Part shown: positions 19,834 to 26,700 of the stretch, piece after piece
Numbering within the stretch: the first letter of the stretch is position 1
Layout: the number at the start of each line of letters is the position of its first letter
Assembly (NCBI GenBank): GCA_028871195.1
Contig: JAGWNT010000042.1
Span: forward strand, 1-30,386
Length of the DNA: 30,386 bases
From: REEB85 sp018971455
GTDB lineage: Bacteria > Pseudomonadota > Alphaproteobacteria > Acetobacterales > Acetobacteraceae
Reading direction: 5' to 3'
Notes under the pieces: generated by a model
Seen by the model: the letters and a program-made list of their open reading frames with translations, nothing else
Database searches by the model: none
What the model was told of the DNA's origin: nothing
Program-made: the position numbers and the translations under genes

Positions 19834-20339
19834 CACGCGAGATCACGCCCGCCCCGCTGACCCGGGCGGATTTCGCCCCGTACGGCACGGTGATCGAAAT
19901 ACCGCCCACCGGCGGCTATGCCGCCAATGGCGGAACCGCACTGCGATTTGACGATCTGACCGAGCTGGTGCTGACAGCGCCGGGCGGCCGGCCGCAGATG
20001 AGCCTGATGCGCGTGACGCCGACGGCCCTGCCGATGGAATGCCGGTCCATGGAGCGGCATCCACGGTCGAGCCAGCTGTTCATGCCGTTTTCCGGCCGCG
20101 CCTTCCTGGTGATCGTCGCACTTGGCCCGCATGCCCCCGACCCTGCGAGCCTGCGGGCCTTTCGCACGAATGGCGCCCAGGGGGTGAATTTCGCCCCCGG
20201 CACATGGCACCACGCGGCGCTCGCCATTGGCGGGCCGACCGACTTCCTCGTCATCGGCCACGCCAGCAAATACGCCGACTGCGACATCGCAGCACTCGCC
20301 GGGATCACGATCCGCCGGCCTCCGCCCGACATGGCCTGA
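19830..20339 (+). CDS. allA: Ureidoglycolate lyase
   Basis: Converts (S)-ureidoglycolate to glyoxylate and urea, the step after AllE. It has 169 residues, the normal length. Family features are ADFAPYGTVIE near the N-terminus, ERHPRSSQLFMPFSG in the middle and FAPGTWHHAALAI with the metal-like His pair toward the C-terminus. ATG at 19830 overlaps the allE stop by 4 nt. It is the last gene of the run and converges on the flavin operon. Confidence 0.93.
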   Translation: MTREITPAPLTRADFAPYGTVIEIPPTGGYAANGGTALRFDDLTELVLTAPGGRPQMSLMRVTPTALPMECRSMERHPRSSQLFMPFSGRAFLVIVALGPHAPDPASLRAFRTNGAQGVNFAPGTWHHAALAIGGPTDFLVIGHASKYADCDIAALAGITIRRPPPDMA

Positions 20340-20341
20340 CG

Positions 20342-20375
20342 GCGCCGCGCACCCGCCCGCCCGCGCGTGCGGCGC
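20342..20375. terminator. GC-rich stem-loop between convergent transcripts
   Basis: GCGCCG (20342-20347) can pair with CGGCGC (20370-20375), extended by CAC/GTG across a 2-nt bulge. It fills the 41-bp gap between allA and the convergent oxidoreductase gene and may end both transcripts. There is no clear T-run on either side, so confidence is low. Confidence 0.3.
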
Positions 20376-20380
20376 GCGCG

Positions 20381-21898
20381 TCAGGCGAAGCCCGGAAAAT
20401 AATCGAGCCGGATGCGCGACCGCGGCACGCCCAGCTGCCGCAACGCCTGCTGGAAGCGCACCACCATGGCGTGCGGCCCCGAGATGTAGAAGGTCCGCTC
20501 GGTCCAGTCCGGAATTTCCCGCCGGATCAGATCCTCGTCGATATAGCCCTCATGCACGTCATACCCCGGCGCCTCGGGCTCGGCGACGGCGTAGACGATG
20601 CGCAGGCCCAGATGGTGTCTGGCGTGGTGGAAGATCTCGCTATAGGCCACGTCCGCCAGCCTGTTGTTGCCGTACAGCATCACGATCGAGCGCGGCTCAC
20701 CGCGATTGACCAGCTCCTGGATCATGCTTCGGAACGGCGTGATGCCGATGCCGCCGGCAATGAAGGCGAGCTTTTCGGTGGGATCCTTCGGCAGCGTGAA
20801 GCTGCCGGCGATCTGCGAGCCGAAGATCACGTCCCCGGGCTGCATGGATGAGAGCGACGCCTTGAAGGTGCTCGGCTCGTGGTAGAATTTGACCCCGAGA
20901 CGAACCTCCTTCTCGCTCGGCGCCGACGCAATGGTGAAGGGCCGGCGATTGCCCCGGTTGTCCGGATTGGTGACGTCGAGCGTCCAGTCGAGATACTGGC
21001 CGGCCTGAAACGCCAGCTTCTGGTCCGGCTGGAACACATAATCGTAGCAGCCGGCCGCCATTTTTTCGATGCGCAACAGCGTCAGCTTGAAACGCCCCTT
21101 GGGGCTGACGGCATAGGCAAAAAGATTGCCTGCGAGGAAGGCCATCTCCGGCGTCGGATACAGGCTCCCGACATGGACATTGGGCGATGACAGCGCGCCG
21201 ACGATGGCGCCGAACACCAGGCGCGACCATTTTCCGTGCGCCGCCGTCAGCGGCTCGGTCAGCATCGCAAAACCGGCGAACAGCAGCGGCGAGTAGAGAA
21301 ACGTCTGCTCGATCCCCATGCCCACCATGTCGAGCGGCGTGGTGAGCAGCGTCGCCACCAGATTGGCCAGAACATAGGCGCCGATCATGTCGAACCGCTG
21401 CACCTTGCGGGTCACCATCATGCCGCCGAGGAGCACCACGGGAAGCAGCGTGAGGTTCCCGCCGACCCACCAGGTCGCCGGGCGATTGAGCACGAGGGCG
21501 GCGATCACCGCGCCGATGGCGACCGGATTGAAGACATGCTTGCGCCCGATGGCGAGGAGAAATTTCGAGGCAATGGCAATGAAGGATGCGAGCAGAAGCC
21601 CGGCAACCCCCGCCCAGTCGGCCGAGGTGACGGGCGGCAGGATCAACGTCAGGATCAGCGCCGTGATGGTGAATGATTCGGTGTTGGCGGGAACCCTCAG
21701 AAACTCGGTGAACAGCCGGTTCGTCACCCAGCACGTGCCGAGAACCAGCACGAACGAGAAGGTCAGTGCCGTCGGATCCTCGGGCACCAGCCTTGCGAAG
21801 CCGAGCAGGAATGTGATGCCGACGAGACCGCCAGTGTAGTACAGGACCAGCCGGTACATGGTGACGCGGTTGAGCGTGCGATCGATCAGTTTCATCAT
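20381..21898 (-). CDS. Fusion of an RnfD/NqrB-like membrane domain with an FAD/NAD(P)H reductase domain
   Basis: A 505-residue protein in two parts. Residues 1 to about 265 hold about ten hydrophobic segments and the RnfD/NqrB hallmarks FNPVAIG (123-129) and a FAMLTEPLTA stretch (210-219, compare TDPVT). From about 270 a ferredoxin-NADP-reductase-like module follows: FAD site RRPFTIASAPS (318-328), NAD(P) site GGIGITP (382-388), SGPHAM (473-478) and the C-terminal aromatic region near LDYFPGF. Inferred role: NAD(P)H oxidation at the cytoplasmic face with electron transfer into the membrane domain. The usual covalent-FMN motif of RnfD ((S/T)GATPL) is not conserved; LTTPLD at 185-190 may be its remnant. 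It starts at ATG 21898, overlapping the apbE stop. No NqrF-type [2Fe-2S] domain is seen. Confidence 0.85.
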   Translation of the reverse strand: MMKLIDRTLNRVTMYRLVLYYTGGLVGITFLLGFARLVPEDPTALTFSFVLVLGTCWVTNRLFTEFLRVPANTESFTITALILTLILPPVTSADWAGVAGLLLASFIAIASKFLLAIGRKHVFNPVAIGAVIAALVLNRPATWWVGGNLTLLPVVLLGGMMVTRKVQRFDMIGAYVLANLVATLLTTPLDMVGMGIEQTFLYSPLLFAGFAMLTEPLTAAHGKWSRLVFGAIVGALSSPNVHVGSLYPTPEMAFLAGNLFAYAVSPKGRFKLTLLRIEKMAAGCYDYVFQPDQKLAFQAGQYLDWTLDVTNPDNRGNRRPFTIASAPSEKEVRLGVKFYHEPSTFKASLSSMQPGDVIFGSQIAGSFTLPKDPTEKLAFIAGGIGITPFRSMIQELVNRGEPRSIVMLYGNNRLADVAYSEIFHHARHHLGLRIVYAVAEPEAPGYDVHEGYIDEDLIRREIPDWTERTFYISGPHAMVVRFQQALRQLGVPRSRIRLDYFPGFA

Positions 21899-22638
21899 GT
21901 CACGACATAATCCTTGAACCCGCTCGTCTGTGTGGCGACGCCATCCGCCCCGATGACGTAGCCCTCGAGACCGGCAAACTCCTCGATGAAGTAGATCCCG
22001 TCCTGCCCCATGGCAAAGGCCGCGGTGGCCAGGCGGTCCGCCTCGAGCACGTCCGCGCCGATGACGGTCAGACTGACGATATCCTCGATCGGCCGGGCCG
22101 GCCGGTGCGGGTCGTAGATGTGCTGCCCCCGCACATAGGTGCCCGATGTGGCGACCCCCCGCCCGCGCGGCCGGATGGCCTTGATGGTTTCCGCCTCGTT
22201 GAACGGATTGCGGATCCCGATGCACCATTCCTCGCCATTCGCGGCCCGCCCCTGGCTTTGAATGTCGCCACCGGCATCGACGAGAAAATTGCCGGCGCCG
22301 CCGCTCGCGATCATGCGCGCGGCATTGCGGATCGCCCAGCCCTTGACGATGCCGGACGGATCAAGCCGCCCGTCGGGGCGGCGGATATCGAAATATCCGC
22401 ACGTGTCCCGCCTTGTGCGCTCGGCGATCCGCAGCACCTCGCGCATCTCGGCGCTCACCGCGTCTTCGGCAATCCGGCCGTCATTGAGGCCGGAGATCTC
22501 GCTGTCCGGCCGGAACACGCTGAACCGCCGCTCGACGGCCGCGAAATACGCGAAGGCCGCGTCGATCAGCGAGGCCGCCGCGCCGTCAACGACCTCGACC
22601 GTGATCGGCATCCCCATGAGGATCTGCGTCTGGCGCAT
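21895..22638 (-). CDS. apbE: FAD:protein FMN transferase (ApbE), no signal peptide
   Basis: Transfers FMN from FAD to a Thr or Ser of a target protein, Mg-dependent, 247 residues. Family motifs: DPSGIVKGWA (93-102), DAGGDI (121-126), ATSGTY with H173 and DP (163-177), and the metal-site region LEADRLATAAFAMG (198-211). Periplasmic ApbE proteins carry a lipoprotein or Sec signal; this one begins MRQTQILMGMPITVEV at the catalytic fold. The upstream in-frame stop, which is the stop codon of the preceding gene, lies 24 nt before the ATG, so no longer start exists. It sits between its likely target and the reductase gene. Confidence 0.93.
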   Translation of the reverse strand: MRQTQILMGMPITVEVVDGAAASLIDAAFAYFAAVERRFSVFRPDSEISGLNDGRIAEDAVSAEMREVLRIAERTRRDTCGYFDIRRPDGRLDPSGIVKGWAIRNAARMIASGGAGNFLVDAGGDIQSQGRAANGEEWCIGIRNPFNEAETIKAIRPRGRGVATSGTYVRGQHIYDPHRPARPIEDIVSLTVIGADVLEADRLATAAFAMGQDGIYFIEEFAGLEGYVIGADGVATQTSGFKDYVVT

Positions 22639-22659
22639 GACGGCCCGCCGCCGGACCGC

Positions 22660-23145
22660 TCAGCCGGACGCCCGGCGCAGAGCGACGCTCACCGAACGCA
22701 GGAAGGCGCGGCTGGTCAGGGTGGCGCCCGAGACGGCGTGAACGCGGGCGCTCTGCGCCCTGATGACCTCGCGCTCCAGCAAGGGCAGGGCGCGATGGGC
22801 GATGCGCCGGCTCGTCACCCGGTCGGAGGGGTAGCGCAGCACGTTGACGGCGGCGAGCTTGCCGCCGGTGACGACCACCTGCACCTGCACCCAGCCGTAA
22901 TAGGCGCTGAAGGCGGGGCCGGTGAAGCGGCCATCGTGATAGCCACGCCGGATACTGGCCACGAGGTGCAGCAGCGCGCTGCGCGGCGCGGGCGGCTCCG
23001 TCACCGGCATCGCGACATGAACCGGGGCGGGCCCCGCCGCACCCGATGCCCATCCCTGCCTCGCATCCACCGGCCCGACGACGGCAACGCCAAGCACCGC
23101 CGCCACGGGCACACCGAGGGCGGCAGACCATCTGGAATATCGCAT
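22660..23145 (-). CDS. Exported FMN-binding protein (RnfG/NqrC-type domain)
   Basis: A 161-residue protein with an N-terminal hydrophobic segment (LGVPVAAVLGVAVVG, residues 10-24) that looks like a Sec signal or anchor ending near DARQG. The rest is an FMN-binding domain: GRFTGPAFSAYYGWVQVQVVV, then VNVLRYPSD, then the flavinylation motif VSGATLTS with the acceptor Thr142. In characterised systems ApbE attaches FMN through a phosphoester to this Thr. The ATG at 23145 is used; a TTG one codon upstream is less likely, and GGGTG precedes. It is the first gene of the operon and 21 nt ahead of apbE. Confidence 0.9.
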   Translation of the reverse strand: MRYSRWSAALGVPVAAVLGVAVVGPVDARQGWASGAAGPAPVHVAMPVTEPPAPRSALLHLVASIRRGYHDGRFTGPAFSAYYGWVQVQVVVTGGKLAAVNVLRYPSDRVTSRRIAHRALPLLEREVIRAQSARVHAVSGATLTSRAFLRSVSVALRRASG

Positions 23146-23180
23146 CAAACACCCTTTCGTGCGCCGAGCCGCGCCGGAGC

Positions 23181-23202
23181 GCTTTGACTAGCCGAAACAG
23201 CT
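23181..23202 (-). promoter_or_regulatory. Element shared with the response-regulator upstream region
   Basis: On the minus strand this site reads AGCTGTTTCGGC, then TA, then GTCAAAGC, 36 nt before the FMN-binding gene. Apart from the TA insertion and three pyrimidine exchanges it is the same as 27286-27305 upstream of the response regulator. This is visible directly; a role as operator is inference. Confidence 0.4.
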
Positions 23203-23379
23203 TACAGGAACCTGATGGCGGCAGCCTCGGCCCGGCACGCCCATGACGACCGCCCTGCCGGTTGGCAGCTCCGGCCGCGCCACGGTTCGGGCCGGCCCGC
23301 CCGCGACGAACTCACCGATCAATGCCTGCCGGCTGCCGGCTGGAGAACGGCCCCGCCCGCGCTTGGCAACCTTTTGATA

Positions 23380-23409
23380 TAGATAGATTTTCCATGCCAA
23401 CTGAGTCAA
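23380..23409 (-). promoter_or_regulatory. Candidate promoter in the divergent 422-bp gap
   Basis: The gap 23146-23567 between the FMN-binding gene and the COG4705 gene holds no gene I can support. Its one A/T-rich island (about 23371-23409) contains, on the minus strand, TTGACT (23409-23404), an 18-nt spacer and TATCTA (23385-23380). That would give the flavin operon a leader of more than 200 nt. A plus-strand promoter could not be identified. Confidence 0.35.
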
Positions 23410-23567
23410 CCCCAAACGCAACGCTCCCGCCAACGCGGCAGCGTTTCGGACGACCCACGGAACGATTGCAACAACAGACTGATTGGGAATTGCCAACATC
23501 CAGGCGATGCCTCGCCAACCTTGCCCGCAGCATTGTGGCCCAGACCACCACCGAACGAGGTTTTCGC

Positions 23568-24368
23568 ATGCCCGATATTGCACCCTATCCCGCTCGCGCC
23601 ACGTCGTCCCAGCTCAACCGGGTCCCTGACGTCACCATCACCTTCTGGATCGTCAAGGTGATGGCAACCACCGTCGGCGAGACGGCGGCGGATTTCCTCA
23701 ACAGCACGCTCAATCTCGGGCTGAGCGGCACCTCGGTCGTGATGAGCGGGATGCTTGTGCTCGCCTTGTCGATGCAACTCCGGGCGCGACGCTACGTGCC
23801 GTCCCTCTACTGGCTGGTCGTCGTTCTCATAAGCGTCGTCGGCACGCTGATCTCGGACAATCTCGTCGATAATCTGGGCGTCAGCCTGGTCACCAGCACG
23901 TTGCTGTTCGGCGCGGCACTGGCCCTCGTCTTCACCGCCTGGTTCTCGGTCGAGCGGACACTATCGGTGCACACCATCTTCACCGTCCGGCGCGAGGGGT
24001 TCTATTGGGCGGCCATTCTCTGCACCTTCGCCCTCGGCACCTCGGCGGGAGACCTTCTGGCCGAACGCCTGGCCCTCGGCTACGCGCTCTCCGCCATGCT
24101 GTTCGCGGCGGTCATCGGGCTGACCTACTGGACCTATCGCCTCGGGGCCAACCCGATCCTGACCTTCTGGATCGCCTACATCGTCACCCGCCCGCTGGGT
24201 GCCTCAACCGGCGACTTGCTGTCCCAGCCGGCCAGTGCCGGCGGCCTGGCCCTGGGGACGGTGGGAACCAGCATGCTGTTCCTGGCGACCATCCTGGGGC
24301 TGGTCATCTACATGACCGGCATACAGCGCCGGACCGCGCCCTCCGTCCTGCGTGCCGTGGAGGATTAG
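23568..24368 (+). CDS. COG4705-type membrane protein with four internal repeats
   Basis: Integral membrane protein of 266 residues with about eight hydrophobic helices; I recognise it as the uncharacterised COG4705 family. Four repeats are visible, each with a GxxxxD motif in or near a helix: G37-D42 (GETAAD), G92-D97 (GTLISD), G157-D162 (GTSAGD) and G211-D216 (GASTGD). Such repeated buried acidic residues suggest a transporter with a cation or polar substrate, but this is inference. The start at ATG 23568 is preceded by CGAGG; the frame is open 306 nt further upstream but that stretch is Pro/Arg-rich and hydrophilic, unlike the family. It precedes a PepSY/ABC/two-component run on the same strand. 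Confidence 0.8.
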   Translation: MPDIAPYPARATSSQLNRVPDVTITFWIVKVMATTVGETAADFLNSTLNLGLSGTSVVMSGMLVLALSMQLRARRYVPSLYWLVVVLISVVGTLISDNLVDNLGVSLVTSTLLFGAALALVFTAWFSVERTLSVHTIFTVRREGFYWAAILCTFALGTSAGDLLAERLALGYALSAMLFAAVIGLTYWTYRLGANPILTFWIAYIVTRPLGASTGDLLSQPASAGGLALGTVGTSMLFLATILGLVIYMTGIQRRTAPSVLRAVED

Positions 24369-24391
24369 CGCCAGGCCATCGCGGCGCGAGC

Positions 24392-24417
24392 AGGCCGGGA
24401 GCGCCCTCCCGGCCTGT
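24392..24417 (+). terminator. Stem-loop after the COG4705 gene
   Basis: CAGGCCGGGA (24392-24401) pairs perfectly with TCCCGGCCTG (24408-24417) around a 6-nt loop, 24 nt after the stop codon. The following bases TCTGCGTTGTCTG are moderately T-rich. It probably ends the COG4705 transcript, so the PepSY gene downstream would need its own promoter. Confidence 0.6.
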
Positions 24418-24583
24418 CTGCGTTGTCTGCCCGCCCGCGGGCGGGTGCGGCGGGCCGGGCGTCCGGCAGATATTGGCAATCGGTATAGCTGGGTCCGCCG
24501 CGCGCCAATCCGCCGAACGGCATGATCCCCTCAGCGCTCGGCATGGTGCCGGCGCGCCAATCTCCAATAATGGGATCGCACAC

Positions 24584-24919
24584 ATGACGGCACGTAAACT
24601 GGCTCCGTTCGCCCTGGCGGCGCTGCTCGCCCTCGGCGCGACCGGCGGCGTCGCGCTGGCGAATGCCCGCAATGACGAAGGCAACGACGCGGCTTCCCTC
24701 GCCAATGCCAAGGTATCCCTGGTGCAGGCGATCGCCATTGCCGAGCAGCAGGCCGGCGGCCACGCGGTGGGCGCTGGCGTGAACAATGAGAATGGCCGGG
24801 TGAGCATCGCTGTGGACGTGGCCGCCGCGAACGGCGTGCGGACCGTGCTCATCGACCCGGCCACCGGCCAGGTCGCGGCCGACCACGCCGGCGGCGACCA
24901 CAACGAAGAGAGTGACTGA
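24584..24919 (+). CDS. Exported PepSY-domain protein
   Basis: A 111-residue protein with a clear Sec signal peptide (hydrophobic LAPFALAALLALGATGGVALA, then ANA, cleavage likely near residue 27). The mature part has one PepSY domain: VSLVQAIAIAEQQAGGHAVGAG, then VSIAVDV and VLIDPATGQV. The tail is acidic and His-rich (DHAGGDHNEESD). Small PepSY proteins often sit beside two-component systems and are thought to be inhibitory or ligand-binding periplasmic partners; here a two-component pair follows 2.4 kb downstream on the same strand. The ribosome binding site is weak. It is the first gene of the probable operon to 29392. Confidence 0.85.
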   Translation: MTARKLAPFALAALLALGATGGVALANARNDEGNDAASLANAKVSLVQAIAIAEQQAGGHAVGAGVNNENGRVSIAVDVAAANGVRTVLIDPATGQVAADHAGGDHNEESD

Positions 24920-24937
24920 TCGGGCATCACACAGCGG

Positions 24938-24973
24938 CGCGGATCCGGGTCGGGGACCTGCCCCGGATCCGCG
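24938..24973 (+). repeat. 12-bp inverted repeat ahead of the ABC ATPase gene
   Basis: CGCGGATCCGGG (24938-24949) pairs perfectly with CCCGGATCCGCG (24962-24973) around a 12-nt loop, in the 67-nt gap between the PepSY gene and the ABC ATPase gene. The AGGGAG ribosome binding site begins two bases after the stem and no T-run follows. It may adjust expression between the two genes. Confidence 0.55.
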
Positions 24974-24986
24974 TAGGGAGACGGTC

Positions 24987-25928
24987 ATGAGCCTGATCGA
25001 GATCGACCATCTGAAGCTCGCCATCGGCGATACCCCGGTGCTGCGGGATGTCAGCCTCGATGTGCGGCCCGGTGAGATCGTGGGCTTGCTCGGCCCCAAC
25101 GGCGCGGGCAAGACCACCACCATCGCGGCGGCGCTGGGATTGTTGCGGCCGCAAGGGGGCAGCGTGCACCTGATGGGCGCCGATCCTTCCGATCCGCACC
25201 CCGGGCGGCGCCGCCATGTCGGCGTGCTGCCCGACCCCAACGGCTTCTACGATTGGATGACCGCGCCGGACTACCTGGCCTTCTTCGCCGACCTTCACGG
25301 CGTGGCGCACGACACCGCAGCCCTCGCGCGGCGGCTCGGCAAGGTCGGCCTGGCGCCGCGGCGGCGGCAGACGATCGGAACCTTCTCCCGCGGCATGCGC
25401 CAGCGGCTCGGCCTGGCCCGCGCCCTGGTCGCCGACCCGGCGCTGCTGGTGCTGGACGAGCCGACCAGCGGGCTCGATCCGCGCGGACGGCGGGACATGC
25501 ACGACCTGCTGCTGGACCTTGCCGGACGGGGTGTCGGCATCCTGCTGTGCACCCACATCCTCGATGACGTGGAGCGGCTGTGCAATCGCATCTGCGTGAT
25601 CGATGCCGGGGTCACGGTGGTGCAGGGCGGCCTGGCCGATCTCCTGGCCGGCCAGGCGAGCCTGTCGCGGTTCCGCCTCGAACTCACCGCGCCGCTGCCG
25701 CCGGGCGGGCCAACGCCGGCCCATATCCGCGTGGTCCATCACAGCGCCAACTACGCGATCGTCGATGTCGATCCGCATGTCGGCCCGCCGGAGGCGTGGC
25801 GCGAGCTGTTCTTTCTGGGCTGGCCGATCCTGACGATCGCGCCCGAGGGCGGCGGGCTGGAGGCGCTGTACCTGGCGCTGACGGGCGGCATCGCACCGTC
25901 TCCGCCAGCCGCGGGGGGCGCGCCATGA
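24987..25928 (+). CDS. ABC transporter ATP-binding protein
   Basis: ATPase of an ABC-2-type exporter, 313 residues. Walker A GPNGAGKT is at residues 36-43; the signature is FSRGMRQR, a variant of LSGGMxQR common in this subfamily; Walker B is LLVLDEPTSGLD and the H-loop is LCTHILDD. About 80 residues after the ATPase core form a C-terminal extension of unclear role. ATG 24987 (MSLIEIDHLKLAIG) follows AGGGAG; the upstream in-frame extension is not family-like. The stop overlaps the permease start by 4 nt, so the pair works together. Substrate is unknown. Confidence 0.93.
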   Translation: MSLIEIDHLKLAIGDTPVLRDVSLDVRPGEIVGLLGPNGAGKTTTIAAALGLLRPQGGSVHLMGADPSDPHPGRRRHVGVLPDPNGFYDWMTAPDYLAFFADLHGVAHDTAALARRLGKVGLAPRRRQTIGTFSRGMRQRLGLARALVADPALLVLDEPTSGLDPRGRRDMHDLLLDLAGRGVGILLCTHILDDVERLCNRICVIDAGVTVVQGGLADLLAGQASLSRFRLELTAPLPPGGPTPAHIRVVHHSANYAIVDVDPHVGPPEAWRELFFLGWPILTIAPEGGGLEALYLALTGGIAPSPPAAGGAP

Positions 25929-26689
25929 GCCCCGCCCTGCATCCGGCCCTTCGCATCGCCCGCAAGGAGGCCGGAGAGCTGGTGCTCGGCCTGCGCGGCC
26001 AGCTCTGGCTGGCCGTCACAACCGCGGTACTGTCCGGCTTCAGCCTGTTGCTGGTTGGGAGCATCGAGCTGAGCCTGCTGGACAACGCCCAGGTCGTCTA
26101 CGACATGGCCGGGCTGGTCACCGCGCTGGGCGCGCTGCTGGCGCTGATCTCGGGCATTGACGCGATCGGCGGCGAACGCGAGCGCGGCAGCCTGCTGCCG
26201 CTGCTGCTCGCGCCGGTGCGGCGTGACAGCATCCTGGCGGGCAAGCTTGGAGGGCCGGTGGCCGCGTGGGGTGTGATGCTGGCGCTGGCGGCACCGTATT
26301 TCTGGGCGGTCGGCAGCACCGGTCAGAACATGCTCGCGGGCATGGCGGCGCTGCTGGCGCTGGGCACGCCGGTGGTGCTGGGGTTCGGGTTTCTGGGCGT
26401 GGCGCTCGGTGCGCGGATGCAGTCCGCCCGCACCGCCCTCTCGGTCGCGCTGACCGGCCTGGTGCTGTCGGCCAGCCCCGTGCTGCTGGGGCCCAGCCTG
26501 CGCCAATCCGCCATCGGCCGGGTGTTCGATGCGGTCAACCCCTTCTCCGCGGCGCTCAACGGCTTCGACGCGGTGATCATCGACTCCCAGGGCGCCATCG
26601 CCCAGGCCGGACATGCCGCCGTCGCAACCGCGTGGCTCGCCATCACCGCATGGTGGGCCGCCGCGGCGATCCGCCGGCTGTCCAATTGA
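25925..26689 (+). CDS. ABC-2 type transporter permease
   Basis: Membrane subunit of 254 residues with about six hydrophobic segments (LWLAVTTAVLSGFSLLLVG, LVTALGALLALISGIDAIGGERERG and others). The stretch GERERGSLLPLLLAPVRRDSILAGKL is the classic cytoplasmic loop of NosY/ABC-2 permeases. It starts at ATG 25925, overlapping the ATPase stop. The partner exported protein follows after 11 nt. Substrate cannot be inferred. Confidence 0.9.
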   Translation: MSPALHPALRIARKEAGELVLGLRGQLWLAVTTAVLSGFSLLLVGSIELSLLDNAQVVYDMAGLVTALGALLALISGIDAIGGERERGSLLPLLLAPVRRDSILAGKLGGPVAAWGVMLALAAPYFWAVGSTGQNMLAGMAALLALGTPVVLGFGFLGVALGARMQSARTALSVALTGLVLSASPVLLGPSLRQSAIGRVFDAVNPFSAALNGFDAVIIDSQGAIAQAGHAAVATAWLAITAWWAAAAIRRLSN

Positions 26690-26700
26690 GGAACCCTGTC

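Noticed and set aside
17197..19836. 879-codon minus-strand open frame across the DapA-like, hydrolase and allE genes
   Set aside because: It crosses three clearly identified plus-strand genes and their gaps, and its translation is Gly/Arg/His-rich without domains.
23262..23567. N-terminal extension of the COG4705 protein by 102 codons
   Set aside because: Hydrophilic, Pro/Arg/Thr-rich and unlike the family; the ATG at 23568 has a ribosome binding site and the membrane domain starts soon after.
23188..23583. 131-codon minus-strand open frame lying mostly in the 422-bp divergent gap
   Set aside because: No ribosome binding site or recognisable motif was seen, its composition is irregular, and it overlaps the likely promoter region and the COG4705 start. 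I cannot exclude it fully.
24430..24447. CCCGCCCGCGGGCGGG palindrome as a second terminator
   Set aside because: There is no loop of workable size at its centre and no T-run after it; it is better seen as GC-rich spacer.
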